Shown here in pieces: positions 18,899 to 27,605 of a stretch of DNA of 64,000 bases; within the stretch, counting starts at the first letter, position 1; every line of letters starts with the position of its first letter. Location: assembly GCA_963700815.1 (NCBI GenBank), contig CAVOZM010000028.1, positions 62,001 to 126,000 on the forward strand, written 5' to 3'. Both the position numbers and the translations under genes were made by a program. Origin of the DNA: Rubripirellula sp963700815 (GTDB lineage Bacteria > Planctomycetota > Planctomycetia > Pirellulales > Pirellulaceae). The notes under the pieces were generated by a model that saw only the letters and a program-made list of their open reading frames with translations, was not told where the DNA came from and made no database searches.

Positions 18899-19669
18899 TT
18901 ACAGTGGTTCCACTTGCCAGTGGTCGAGTTCCATGGGGACACTGCGGCCGAAGATATTGATGATCACCGTTACGCGACCATTGGCTTCGTCCACGGTGTC
19001 GACATCGCCTTCTTGGTTCTCGAAGTTGCCTTCCTTGACACGAACACGGTCTCCCACCTTGTAGGGGATTCCGATCTTGATTTGTGGTTCTTCGTCCTCA
19101 TCAACATCAGGCTTGGTGATGAAGCGTTCGATATCGGACTGTTCCATCGGCATTGGCTTGCCGGCAGCCCCGGTAAAATCGCTGATCCCGCTGGTCTCTC
19201 TGACCAGGAACCAAGTGTCATCATTGATCATCATCCGCACCATGATGTAACCGGGAAGCAATTTGCGTTTTGTGATTCGCTTTTTGCCATCGCGGGTAAA
19301 TGTGGCGACGTCTTCAGTCGGGACGACAATGTCTTCAAAGTATTCGGACATCCCTTCCATCTTGACTCGCTTCCGCAGCGCATCGGCAATCGAGTCTTCG
19401 CGATTGAAAGCGACTTTTAAGATGTACCAGTCCATTGGCGGTACAGCGTCGGGCGGATCAACCTGTGGTTTCTTGGTTGCCGGCGGTGCTGGCGGAGGTG
19501 GCGCGGGTGCGGCGGGTGCCGGAGGGTCACTCGCGTTTTCGGCAACTTCATTGCGGATCGCTTCGTCGGCAACCACGTCGTCGGACACAGATGTTTCCTC
19601 AGTGATGACTGACTCAATCTCTTGATTGTCTGACACGTTTGCGTCACCGGTATCATCGACTTCTGTCAT
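18899..19669 (-). CDS. nusG: Transcription elongation/antitermination factor NusG with N-terminal extension
   Basis: NusG binds RNA polymerase and links it to Rho or the ribosome. The NGN domain begins near residue 79 (MDWYILKVAFNREDSIADAL) with the typical KRKLLPGYIMVRM; the KOW domain is at the C-terminus (YKVGDRVRVKEGNFENQEGD). A ~78-residue N-terminal extension is unusual for NusG: acidic first, then Pro/Ala-rich (DPPAPAAPAPPPPAPP). An internal start at the NGN Met is possible but has no clear ribosome-binding site, and the extension keeps a coherent frame. Its ATG shares one base with the secE stop (TGATG), so translation is coupled. Extra acidic residues (DVDEDEEPQ) sit between NGN and KOW. 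Confidence 0.93.
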   Translation of the reverse strand: MTEVDDTGDANVSDNQEIESVITEETSVSDDVVADEAIRNEVAENASDPPAPAAPAPPPPAPPATKKPQVDPPDAVPPMDWYILKVAFNREDSIADALRKRVKMEGMSEYFEDIVVPTEDVATFTRDGKKRITKRKLLPGYIMVRMMINDDTWFLVRETSGISDFTGAAGKPMPMEQSDIERFITKPDVDEDEEPQIKIGIPYKVGDRVRVKEGNFENQEGDVDTVDEANGRVTVIINIFGRSVPMELDHWQVEPL

Positions 19670-20115
19670 CAGCCTGAAACTCCAATGAAGCTAAATAACT
19701 GTTGCCAAATGACATCGAACAGAAACAGGGCAATTGCCAAGAAGAAGATCGTGAACATCACAACGATCGCGGCGCGAATCAATTCATCTTTGCTCGGCCA
19801 GGTGACCTTGTTCATTTCGGCTTCGACTGCGATCAAAAAATCGGCAAACCTTGGCCAATTGACCACTCGGTAGCCGAACCAAAGTCCGGCTAACAAAGTG
19901 ATGCCTGGAATCGCGGGGATCATCAACGACCCCGCATCGATTGCTCCACGCAGCGTGCCATACATACTCCAACACCCCAGAGCGACGACGATCCAGATTG
20001 CCAGAGCGGTAAGTTGGCGAACGATGCGTCCCTGGTTCGGTTTGTAGACCGAAGTTTGGAACAGTTCGCTGAACAGTGGGGTGCTGTCGCTAGGTCCAGC
20101 CATGTCTCGAGACAC
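19669..20115 (-). CDS. secE: Preprotein translocase subunit SecE (three-helix form)
   Basis: SecE clamps SecY in the SecYEG translocon. The diagnostic amphipathic segment is present (EAEMNKVTWPSKDELIRAA, ~95-113), followed by the essential membrane helix (VVMFTIFFLAIALFLFDV). Two more membrane helices precede it (LTALAIWIVVALGCWSMYG and IPAIPGITLLAGLWFGYRV), so this is a long form with three helices, as in E. coli. The start may be 20115 or the Met at 20103. It lies between tRNA-Trp and nusG, the standard position, and overlaps the nusG start by one base. Confidence 0.93.
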   Translation of the reverse strand: MSRDMAGPSDSTPLFSELFQTSVYKPNQGRIVRQLTALAIWIVVALGCWSMYGTLRGAIDAGSLMIPAIPGITLLAGLWFGYRVVNWPRFADFLIAVEAEMNKVTWPSKDELIRAAIVVMFTIFFLAIALFLFDVIWQQLFSFIGVSG

Positions 20116-20201
20116 CTGTCGGCTCCCGTTAATTTGATGTTGAAATGTTTACGACGCTGTGTTTTTAAGACGCGATGCGTCTAAACGGTTGATTGGTAAA
20201 A

Positions 20202-20274
20202 CAGGGGCGGAGGGACTTGAACCCGCAACCGCTGGTTTTGGAAACCAGTGCTCTGCCAATTGAGCTACACCCCT
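20202..20274 (-). tRNA. tRNA-Trp (anticodon CCA)
   Basis: A 73-base cloverleaf between tuf and secE. Acceptor stem AGGGGTG pairs with CGCCCCT with G as discriminator; the D-arm has AGCTCAATTGGCAGAGC; the anticodon arm is CTGGT-TTCCAAA-ACCAG giving CCA; the T-arm carries GGTTCAAGTCC. The CCA tail is not encoded. A tRNA-Trp before secE is a widely conserved arrangement. Confidence 0.97.
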
Positions 20275-20450
20275 CTGTCCGGTTACTTCGCTCGGTTGGA
20301 CACATTCTTGGGTCACTACAATCAGCAGGTGGACCATCGATCGTAGCGGGAAAACCGCCTGAATCGTACAGCAATTGGCTAAAAAAACCAATGGCCAACG
20401 AAGACAAACCGCTCCGTTGGCCATCAGAAACTTGACAATTGTCGCCAGTT

Positions 20451-21647
20451 CTACTCGATGATCTTGGTTACAACGCCGGAGCCGACTGTTCGACCACCTT
20501 CGCGAATCGCAAAACGGACTCCATCGTCCATCGCAATCGGCTTGTGCAGTTCGACGCTGACTTTGACATTGTCGCCTGGCATGCACATTTCAGCGCCTTC
20601 CAGGTTTGCCGTACCGGTTACGTCCGTGGTTCGGAAGTAAAACTGGGGACGGTATCCGCTAAAGAACGGAGTGTGGCGACCACCTTCGTCTTTGCTCAGA
20701 CAGTAAACCTCAGCTTCGAACTTCGTGTGTGGGGTGATGCTTCCCGGCTTGGCCAATACTTGGCCACGCTGGATATCCTCCCGTTTTACACCACGCAGCA
20801 GACAACCGACGTTGTCACCTGAACGGCCTTCGGTCATTTCCTTGCGGAACATTTCGACACCCGTGCAGGTCGTTTTGACCGGGGTGTCACTCAGACCAAC
20901 GATCGATACTTCCTCACCGACTTTAACAACACCACGCTCGATACGACCGGTCGCGACCGTTCCACGACCTTCAATCGAGAAGACATCCTCGATCGCCATC
21001 AGAAATGGCTTGTCGTCTTCACGCGTAGGTTCCGGAATGTTCTCGTCCAATGCAATCATCAAATCGGTGATGCACTGGCTGGCTGCTGGATCGGTAGGAT
21101 TGTTGTATGCCGGTAGAGCCGAACCTCGGATGACAGGAACGTCATCACCCGGAAAGCCGTATTTGCTAAGCAACTCACGAGCTTCCAATTCGACCAGTTC
21201 CAGCAATTCTTCGTCATCGACAAGGTCACACTTATTCAAGAATACGACGATGTACGGAACACCAACCTGACGTGCAAGCAGAACGTGCTCTTTGGTCTGT
21301 GGCATGGGGCCGTCGGCCGCGGAAACGACCAAGATCGCGCCGTCCATCTGGGCGGCACCCGTGATCATGTTCTTGATAAAGTCAGCGTGGCCCGGGCAGT
21401 CGATGTGGGCGTAGTGACGCTTGTCCGATTCGTATTCGACGTGAGCGACCGCAATCGTCACTGTCTTGGTAGAGTCACGGACGGTACCGCCCTTGGCGAT
21501 TTCCGCATAACCCTTGGCCTGAGCCAGGCCCTTGGCCGCTTGAACGGCAAGGATGGCGCCTGTGGTTGTGGTTTTTCCGTGGTCAATGTGGCCAATGGTC
21601 CCAACGTTCACGTGGGGTTTGGTCCGGTTAAAAGTTGCCTTAGCCAT
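20451..21647 (-). CDS. tuf: Translation elongation factor Tu
   Basis: EF-Tu delivers aminoacyl-tRNA to the ribosome as a GTPase. The start at 21647 (MAKATFNRTKPHVNVGTIGH) gives the classical 398-residue protein; an in-frame GTG/ATG further up to 21677 adds ten residues absent from the family, and an AGGTGAATT-type ribosome site precedes 21647. G1 is GHIDHGKTT, G3 DCPGHADF, G4 NKCD and G5 SALPAY. Domains 2 and 3 are complete up to GVVTKIIE. It follows four tRNA genes and precedes tRNA-Trp, the same neighbourhood as E. coli thrU-tyrU-glyT-thrT-tufB. Confidence 0.98.
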   Translation of the reverse strand: MAKATFNRTKPHVNVGTIGHIDHGKTTTTGAILAVQAAKGLAQAKGYAEIAKGGTVRDSTKTVTIAVAHVEYESDKRHYAHIDCPGHADFIKNMITGAAQMDGAILVVSAADGPMPQTKEHVLLARQVGVPYIVVFLNKCDLVDDEELLELVELEARELLSKYGFPGDDVPVIRGSALPAYNNPTDPAASQCITDLMIALDENIPEPTREDDKPFLMAIEDVFSIEGRGTVATGRIERGVVKVGEEVSIVGLSDTPVKTTCTGVEMFRKEMTEGRSGDNVGCLLRGVKREDIQRGQVLAKPGSITPHTKFEAEVYCLSKDEGGRHTPFFSGYRPQFYFRTTDVTGTANLEGAEMCMPGDNVKVSVELHKPIAMDDGVRFAIREGGRTVGSGVVTKIIE

Positions 21648-21905
21648 TTCTAATTCACCTGTGCCTACTCGTGCCACTACTGGTATGGAGATACGCTCCG
21701 AATCAGCCCAAATTGACAGCGACCATGTTTCACACCCATGGTTTGTTCGCCATCAGCTTAGCCGCACTGGTCAAGCTCGTTCAACAAAGTTATCGAATCG
21801 AATGTCATGTTGTCGCGAAAACCCAGCGGTTTTGCAATCCTCCTGTTTTTGAAATCGTCGGAGGATTGTTTCCGCAGAATTTTTTGCGCTCATTTTGCGT
21901 CACAG

Positions 21906-21977
<72 letters not shown>

Positions 21978-21988
21978 CAATGTGACGA

Positions 21989-22059
21989 AGCGGGTGAAGG
22001 GAATCGAACCCTCGTATTCAGCTTGGAAGGCTGCTGCACTACCATTGTGCTACACCCGC
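21989..22059 (-). tRNA. tRNA-Gly (anticodon TCC)
   Basis: A 71-base cloverleaf: acceptor GCGGGTG with CACCCGC and discriminator T, anticodon loop CTTCCAA giving TCC, T-arm GAGGGTTCGATTCCCTT. It lies 11 bases upstream of tRNA-Thr(GGT), so both are processed from one transcript. Confidence 0.96.
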
Positions 22060-22069
22060 AAAACAGGGT

Positions 22070-22119
22070 GAAGTTTGCAGGGTGAAGCGTGAAATCTCAA
22101 TCTTCACCCTGCAAACTTC
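22070..22119. repeat. Perfect 18-base inverted repeat between tRNA-Gly and tRNA-Tyr
   Basis: Arms at 22070-22087 and 22102-22119 are exact inverted copies around a 14-base loop. In the leftward transcript this would form a long stable hairpin between two tRNAs. No T-run follows, so it is more likely a processing site or inserted extragenic palindrome than a terminator. Confidence 0.85.
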
Positions 22120-22130
22120 TCACGATCTAG

Positions 22131-22212
22131 TGGGGGCTAGAGGATTTGAACCTCTGTAGGCGTAGCCAACGGATTTACAGTCCGCCCCCTTTAACCACTC
22201 GGGCAAACCCCC
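22131..22212 (-). tRNA. tRNA-Tyr (anticodon GTA)
   Basis: An 82-base class II tRNA with a long variable arm. Acceptor GGGGGTT pairs with AGCCCCC, discriminator A; anticodon arm CGGA-CTGTAAA-TCCG gives GTA; T-arm AGAGGTTCAAATCCTCT. Second tRNA of the tuf operon. Confidence 0.97.
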
Positions 22213-22323
22213 AAAAAATGTCAGTCAATCAATCTTGGAATTGTTTGTTCTGTTCGCTTCCTCTTTTCCTCTTCCGTTCCAATTGTCATTTAACCCGTTC
22301 AATCTAGAGAATTTCTTCTCCAG

Positions 22324-22396
22324 AGCCAGCGGAGGGATTCGAACCCACGACCGGCTGATTACAAATCAGCTGCTCTGCCAACTGAGCTACGCTGGC
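22324..22396 (-). tRNA. tRNA-Thr (anticodon TGT)
   Basis: A 73-base cloverleaf: acceptor GCCAGCG with CGCTGGC, discriminator T, anticodon arm GCTGA-TTTGTAA-TCAGC giving TGT, T-arm GTGGGTTCGAATCCCTC. It is the first gene of the tRNA-tuf operon; a separate gene from the GGT isoacceptor further down. Confidence 0.97.
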
Positions 22397-22455
22397 CAGT
22401 TCGGCCAATTCAGGCATCGTCGCCCCCAAATAGGGCACCCGATCGGAAAGGGCAG

Positions 22456-22483
22456 AGTGTAGCGATCCACCACAATCGGACAA
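22456..22483 (-). promoter_or_regulatory. Putative sigma-70-type promoter of the tRNA-tuf operon
   Basis: On the minus strand TTGTCC (22478-22483) and TACACT (22456-22461) are separated by 16 bases and lie about 60 bases upstream of tRNA-Thr(TGT). A GC-rich stretch follows the -10, as in stringently controlled promoters. The match is partial (four of six in the -10). The rest of the 320-base gap up to 22718 shows no gene. Confidence 0.4.
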
Positions 22484-22718
22484 GACGAAATTAGCATGTT
22501 TCGGGCGATTCTGACGCTAATGTCGCGGAAACCGCAATCTTGGACTCCGCTCGGTCGCCGGTGGTTCGGTTGGTCCCAGCGAAGTCGCGTGGCCCTCCGT
22601 CCGGCGTCAGTCAACCGAGGTCAATCGGCGACCTGTACCGCCGTCAACCAGAATTGGAACATCCCGGTCACGCCCAACGTTCACTAGCAGGTCAACCATC
22701 GCCCAGTAATTCGGAAAT

Positions 22719-23702
22719 TCAAGTCGAACTGACTATTTGTTGAACTCGTCGAATATCGGCGATCAGATCTCGCATGAACTGGTAGCGGTCATTGGGGCGT
22801 TTTTGAATTGCCCGCAGAACAACTTCGTCGGCCTGCTTGGGAATTCCCCGTTCAGGCGATCGCTCGCTGGGCGGAATCACGTCCTTGCACTTGATATTCT
22901 CGAAAGTCTCGTCGATGGTAGCTCCGCGAAACGGTTCGCGAATCGCCAGCAACTCGTACAGACATACTCCGGCACTAAATATATCGGTCCGCTCGTCGAT
23001 TCCTCGATTTCCGGAAACTTGTTCGGGTGACATGTACAACGGCGTCCCGGGTCGCTGGCCGCCGCCGGTCAGGGTCGAAAGCTGCATGTCTTTCTTATGT
23101 TCCAACTGCAGGACGCTGCGATTGATCGGTTCATTGTCGTCGGCATGTCCCCAGACTTTGGCAACGCCCCAATCCAGTAGAATCACTTCGCCGAAATTAC
23201 CTACCCAAATGTTCTCTGGCTTCACGTCGCGGTGGATAACGCCTCGCACATGGGCATAGGCAAGTGCTTGAAAAGCATCGGCCAAAATTTCCAATCTTCG
23301 GGTCAGCGGGTAAGCGGCGATCGTGCCTTCATCACCGCGTGCAATGCGTTTTAGAATCTCGAATAGATTTTCGCCAGAAATCCGTTTCATCGCAAAATAG
23401 ATCCCCTGCTCCGGATCGTCGCCAATGTCGTAGACGGGGACCGTGTTGGGATGTTGCAGCTGTGACGTCACACGCGCCTCGCGAAGCAACCGACGGCGCT
23501 CTCGTTGATCTTTGCGGATCTCGGGCAACAGCGATTTGATCGCGATGGTCCGCCCGGTCACCGGATCAAAGCAAGACTGCAGCAACCCGGTGCCGCCGCG
23601 TGCCATCTCACGAAACCCCGTGTATCGCGCCAAACCTGGCAGGATGTTGCGCGGCAAGTCCGGGTCTGTCCCGGAAAGGATGATCGACGGTTCATAGGTC
23701 AT
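22719..23702 (-). CDS. Eukaryote-like serine/threonine protein kinase, soluble
   Basis: A Hanks-type kinase of about 327 residues without membrane helix. Visible motifs: the catalytic Lys in TIAIKSLLPE, HRD loop VIHRDVKPEN, a DWG in place of DFG (ILLDWGVAKVW), the activation-segment GTPLYMSPEQ, and ERTDIFSAGVCLYELLA. All catalytic residues are present, so it should be active. The glycine-rich loop is MARGGTGLLQ. The ATG at 23702 is preferred; upstream residues to 23765 do not look kinase-like. An Arg-rich activation region with a ~30-residue insert (VWGHADDNEP...) is typical of planctomycete kinases. Substrate unknown; it lies downstream of glnA on the same strand beyond that gene's terminator. 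Confidence 0.9.
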   Translation of the reverse strand: MTYEPSIILSGTDPDLPRNILPGLARYTGFREMARGGTGLLQSCFDPVTGRTIAIKSLLPEIRKDQRERRRLLREARVTSQLQHPNTVPVYDIGDDPEQGIYFAMKRISGENLFEILKRIARGDEGTIAAYPLTRRLEILADAFQALAYAHVRGVIHRDVKPENIWVGNFGEVILLDWGVAKVWGHADDNEPINRSVLQLEHKKDMQLSTLTGGGQRPGTPLYMSPEQVSGNRGIDERTDIFSAGVCLYELLAIREPFRGATIDETFENIKCKDVIPPSERSPERGIPKQADEVVLRAIQKRPNDRYQFMRDLIADIRRVQQIVSST

Positions 23703-23810
23703 GACAGAAGTATAACAGTTGCCGGTGAAAGGTTGACAGTAAGAACGGTGTCCGGAGTTCAGCACGGGGCAACTGGAATCGTGTAGTCAATCAACACGTG
23801 ATGGAACTAT

Positions 23811-23845
23811 AAAAAAAGCCTGGTCGCGGATTACGACCAGGCTTT
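23811..23845 (-). terminator. Intrinsic terminator of the glutamine synthetase gene
   Basis: A perfect 12-base stem (arms 23815-23826 and 23834-23845) around a 7-base loop, followed in the leftward direction by a run of seven T, starting 25 bases after the glnA stop. Textbook Rho-independent terminator. Confidence 0.93.
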
Positions 23846-23869
23846 GATGTCAACGTGGATCCGAAAGTC

Positions 23870-24895
23870 TTAGACTCCGGCAGGCAATTTCGCGCTCTTG
23901 ACCGTTTGGATGATCGCACTGGCGACCATGTATGGATCGGCATTCGATGCCGGACGACGATCTTCCAACCAGCCTTTCCAACCGTTTTCGACTGTCCCGA
24001 TTGGGATCCGGATGGAAGCACCACGGTCCGAAACTCCGTAGCTAAACTTGTCAATCGACTGCGTTTCATGCAGACCGGTCAGACGTTGGTCGTTGTCCGC
24101 GCCGTAGACGTCGATGTGGTCTTTGATGCGAGGTTCAAACGCTTTGCAAATCGCGTCGTACGTTTCTTTGTTGCCGCAGGTTCGCAACAGTTCGTTGGAG
24201 AAGTTGGCGTGCATCCCGCTGCCGTTCCAGTCCCCTTTGACTGGCTTGCAGTGCCAGTTGATCGACATCTCAAATTTCTCCGCGACCCGCTCCAGGATGT
24301 ATCGCGCGACCCAAACTTGATCGCCGGCAGCCTTGGCACCTTTGGCAAAGACTTGGAACTCCCACTGACCCATCATCACTTCGGCATTGATGCCTTCGAC
24401 ATTCAGGCCTGCCTGAAGGCAAAGTTCCAAATGCTCTTCGACGATTTCACGACCGACTGCTTTGCCGTGTCCAACGCTGCAGTAATAGGGGCCCTGCGGT
24501 CCCGGATATCCTTCAACCGGAAATCCGACTGGCTTGTCGGTGACGGGATCCCAAATCGTGTATTCCTGTTCGAATCCGAACCAGAAATCATTGTCATCGT
24601 CGTGGATCGTGGCACGCCCATTCGTACGATGCGGCGCGCCATCTGGACCGAGCACTTCGCTCATCACCAAATAGCCGTCACCCATGCGGCCTGGGTCCGG
24701 GACAACGAACACAGGCTTGAGCAGACAATCGCTCGATCCGCCCGGTGCTTGCTCGGTGGATGATCCGTCGAAAGCCCACCGCGGCGCGTCTTCTACTTTT
24801 CCGCTGAAATTCTCGACGATCTTCGTCTTGCTACGCAGACTCTGGGTGGGCTGATAGCCATCCAGCCAGATGTACTCCAGTTTAGACTTGGTCAT
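23870..24895 (-). CDS. Glutamine synthetase, short type II form
   Basis: Makes glutamine from glutamate, ammonia and ATP; the nitrogen assimilation entry point. At 341 residues it matches the short GSII (eukaryote-like, GlnII) family rather than the ~470-residue GSI-beta enzyme. Diagnostic segments: YIWLDGYQPTQSLRSKTK, WAFDGSSTEQAPGGSSDC, FGFEQEYTIWD, GPYYCSVGHGKAVGREI, GINAEVMMGQWEFQVF, NGSGMHANFS and SDRGASIRIP. The GSI adenylylation loop is absent, so regulation must be transcriptional or by feedback. A strong terminator follows, so it is probably monocistronic. Complete, with a plain ATG at 24895. Confidence 0.95.
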   Translation of the reverse strand: MTKSKLEYIWLDGYQPTQSLRSKTKIVENFSGKVEDAPRWAFDGSSTEQAPGGSSDCLLKPVFVVPDPGRMGDGYLVMSEVLGPDGAPHRTNGRATIHDDDNDFWFGFEQEYTIWDPVTDKPVGFPVEGYPGPQGPYYCSVGHGKAVGREIVEEHLELCLQAGLNVEGINAEVMMGQWEFQVFAKGAKAAGDQVWVARYILERVAEKFEMSINWHCKPVKGDWNGSGMHANFSNELLRTCGNKETYDAICKAFEPRIKDHIDVYGADNDQRLTGLHETQSIDKFSYGVSDRGASIRIPIGTVENGWKGWLEDRRPASNADPYMVASAIIQTVKSAKLPAGV

Positions 24896-25188
24896 ATGAT
24901 TCGTTTCTCCCTTGTGAAATCTGAATGTGGTTCGACCTGTGCACCGTTACTCACAATGAGCAATGGATGACGCCAAAATAATTCTCAGAACTTCCTACAA
25001 AAATCTACCTACCCAGAGACCTCGGAAGCTGCCGCCTGGCAGTGCATCCCATTCAAATTGGCGACGATTTCCATCTCGTCGCGTTCGACCCCGGACCCAT
25101 TCAAAATAACCGAAATTTGTGGCAAGGAAAGAGTCTCGCTGCGAAGTGGTTCAATCCTTGACGATCAGGAAGGCAGTACGGAAACCGC
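24896..25188. other. Intergenic region upstream of glnA
   Basis: About 290 bases between the sulfatase stop and the glnA start, both leftward. It should hold the glnA promoter. I see no convincing gene, riboswitch or hairpin; the short open frames here are not protein-like. Confidence 0.5.
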
Positions 25189-26808
25189 TCAGGGCGATTC
25201 GACGATCTCACTGGTCGTGAACCCCAATCGGCTGGCCTGAGCCTTCACGGACAGCCCATTTTTGTCGCGAATCGAGCCAGTTGAAAACGACTTTGTATAC
25301 AGTTTCCACTCGGCCCAGCCATCATCGCCGTGAAGCTGATACACAATCGACGCGCCCTCAGTCGGGCAGCTAAGAGACACCGTTTCGCCGTCAACCGCGA
25401 TCTTTGGTGGCTCAGTCCGTGGTGTTATTCCGTCGGGTTTCATTTCCTCCATCAATACCGCTTCGGGGACCATTCCCGAATCACCAATTTGTTGTTGCCA
25501 GGTTTCGGTCGCCTCCCGCATGCGGGCAAGACGCTCGGAATACTGCGGCGACAGAGCCAAATTCGTCAGCTCCCAAGGGTCGTTTTTCGTATCGTAAAGC
25601 TCCTCAATCGGCTTCTCGGCGGCGAACCAATTGTTTTGCCCCCCCGTGAGTTTTCCCGCTGCCGCAAAACGTCGCCAATCCACCATCGCCGGCATTTGGT
25701 CCATGTAGTTGATGTGCTGGGAGTACGGTTTCTCCGGTTCCAAGTTGCGAATGTATTTCCAGCGACGATCACGGGCGGCCCGTTGCAGTTCATATGCCTC
25801 ATCCATTCGATCGCGATGAAAGAACAGATAGGGCGGCTCGCTTGCCACATCGTCCCCGATCAAGACTCGACCATGCATGTAGCTCGGAACATCAACTCCG
25901 GCGGCATTCAACATTGTTGGAGGCAAGTCCAGCACCGTCACCAAATCTTCTCGCGTGCTGCCAGCCTCCAGTCTGCCAGGCCAACGGATGATCATCGGGA
26001 TCAAGGTGCCGGTGTCATAGATCCAGCGTTTCCCGCGTGGCATTCCCATTCCGTGGTCGCTCCAGAATACAACTAGCGTGTTATCCGATAAGCCATCTTG
26101 ATCCAACTTGCTCAGCACCTCACCTGCCATCTTGTCCATCAGCGTGATGTTGTCGTGGTACCAGGCCCAGTTTTTTCGAGTGGCTTCGGTCTTGACCAGA
26201 TAGGGAGGGAGCGTGTCAGCAACCTGCTCTGGGTCGCGTTGCTGTTCACGACCAATCTGCTCGATCACACGCTGATGCGATTTCTCGCTATGCCGGATTT
26301 GACTCTCGTGAGAAACCGTGATGTTGACGACTGAAAAGAACGGTTGATTGGAATCGCTTCGCTCTCGCCAGTCATCGTGTCGCCCCCCTTGTCGATCCCA
26401 GATACTGGGAGTCGACTCAAACTGGTAGTCGGTTTTGCTGCGGTTGGTGGTGAAGTAGCCCGCCGCGCGCAACAGCTCGGCAAAGGCTTTCACATTTGCC
26501 GGCGGAATGATGCTGCTCCGCATGTGCTGTGATCCAATCGACGGTGGGTACATGCCAGTGATGACACCGCTGCGAACAACGGCGCATACGCCTGCCGGCG
26601 TGAACGCACGTGTGAACCGGACTCCCTCGGTGGCCAATTGATCCAAGTTCGGGGTGATCGCATGCGGATCGTCGTAGCAACCAAGGTTTGGTGAAATGTC
26701 TTCACAACTGATCCAAAGAATGTTTGGTCGGTTTGGTTCGGCCTGCAACGGCGCCCAGCCGACAACGATCAACAAGCAGAATCCTAACCAGTTTGCGGTA
26801 CGCATCAT
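25189..26808 (-). CDS. Secreted sulfatase with an atypical active-site motif and a C-terminal beta domain
   Basis: A 539-residue S1-type sulfatase. Signal peptide at ~1-23 (NWLGFCLLIVVGWAPLQA), then PNILWISCEDISPNLGCY with the metal-binding Asp. The formylglycine position is Cys75 in AGVCAVVRSGVITGMYP: the motif reads C-A-V-V-R, so the Pro/Ala normally two residues after Cys is Val77. VFWSDHGMGMPRGKRW supplies the second metal site. The C-terminal ~70 residues (EGASIVYQLHGDDGWAEWKL) resemble a chitobiase/hexosaminidase-type beta domain often attached to planctomycete sulfatases. It overlaps the upstream HEAT-repeat gene by 4 bases. Whether formylglycine is installed with Val77 is open. Confidence 0.88.
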   Translation of the reverse strand: MMRTANWLGFCLLIVVGWAPLQAEPNRPNILWISCEDISPNLGCYDDPHAITPNLDQLATEGVRFTRAFTPAGVCAVVRSGVITGMYPPSIGSQHMRSSIIPPANVKAFAELLRAAGYFTTNRSKTDYQFESTPSIWDRQGGRHDDWRERSDSNQPFFSVVNITVSHESQIRHSEKSHQRVIEQIGREQQRDPEQVADTLPPYLVKTEATRKNWAWYHDNITLMDKMAGEVLSKLDQDGLSDNTLVVFWSDHGMGMPRGKRWIYDTGTLIPMIIRWPGRLEAGSTREDLVTVLDLPPTMLNAAGVDVPSYMHGRVLIGDDVASEPPYLFFHRDRMDEAYELQRAARDRRWKYIRNLEPEKPYSQHINYMDQMPAMVDWRRFAAAGKLTGGQNNWFAAEKPIEELYDTKNDPWELTNLALSPQYSERLARMREATETWQQQIGDSGMVPEAVLMEEMKPDGITPRTEPPKIAVDGETVSLSCPTEGASIVYQLHGDDGWAEWKLYTKSFSTGSIRDKNGLSVKAQASRLGFTTSEIVESP

Positions 26809-27449
26809 TCGGCAGTTCCCTTTGAATCTTCTTCCGAATCATGTTCGTTTTGAATTTTCCGTAACGCGTTTTGGGCAGCGCCACCCAAATGGGAGTCACC
26901 TTTACCTGTACCCGGTTCGTTCTGTTTGTAGATACCGTTCAACGCGTCGATTGCCTGCGAAGCGGCTGGACCGATCTGGCCGATCAATTCGGCCGCGCTA
27001 CAAGCAATCCCGCGAATCGGATTGTTCAGCGATTCGATCAACAACGGTAGGTGCTGCTCAACCTCGCCGCTGCAACAGAGTGCATAAGACGAAGCGATCT
27101 GAACGGCTAACGAGGAATTGTCTTTGGCAAGAGCATCCAAGTTCTGCTGCGCGAGTTCCAATGGCTGGCCACCAATCCGACCGAGGTGAACGGCAACCAC
27201 ATAGCGAACGGCGGCATCATCATGGTCGAGCCCGCGCCGCAGTGCGTCTCCCGCTTTTTCGCCGAATGCACCCAGCGATCGGGCGGCTCGTAGACGAACA
27301 ACACGATCCGGATCAGCTAACTGTTCGGCATATTGTCCGATCGACTTCCCAGCGATAGTTTCCGGTGCTGGCGAGGCTGCTGCGCCTACGCGAGCGTCGG
27401 CGGATCCCAAGCAGAAGATGGCTGCGACCAATAGGAAGAATCGGCTCAT
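26805..27449 (-). CDS. Secreted HEAT-repeat protein
   Basis: A 214-residue protein with a signal peptide (FFLLVAAIFCLGSADARVGA) and HEAT-like helical repeats (DPDRVVRLRAARSLGAFGE; HDDAAVRYVVAVHLGRIGG; NPIRGIACSAAELIGQIGP), ending in a polar acidic tail. HEAT repeats make curved protein-binding surfaces; no catalytic residues are seen. Its stop overlaps the sulfatase start by 4 bases (ATGA), so the sulfatase is translated after it and both are exported. A role as accessory or binding partner of that sulfatase is inference from this coupling. Confidence 0.82.
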   Translation of the reverse strand: MSRFFLLVAAIFCLGSADARVGAAASPAPETIAGKSIGQYAEQLADPDRVVRLRAARSLGAFGEKAGDALRRGLDHDDAAVRYVVAVHLGRIGGQPLELAQQNLDALAKDNSSLAVQIASSYALCCSGEVEQHLPLLIESLNNPIRGIACSAAELIGQIGPAASQAIDALNGIYKQNEPGTGKGDSHLGGAAQNALRKIQNEHDSEEDSKGTAE

Positions 27450-27605
27450 GACATTAGAACATGGTTAGCAAGATTAGCGGTTTCCGTAAACCACTATGAC
27501 ATGAAACTTGGTATCGCTCTAATGTAACAGCAATCGTGCTGTATCGCTGGTTCTTATACTCCCCTGATCGATCGGCCTGATCGATTGAACCCTACAGGAA
27601 GTCTG

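Noticed and set aside
24896..25188. A riboswitch or glutamine-sensing RNA upstream of glnA
   Set aside because: I found no conserved riboswitch core or strong paired structure; calling one would be a guess.
25146..25190. A short peptide-like stretch in another frame just after the sulfatase stop
   Set aside because: Only about 15 codons long, preceded by a stop, and not identifiable as part of a known domain.
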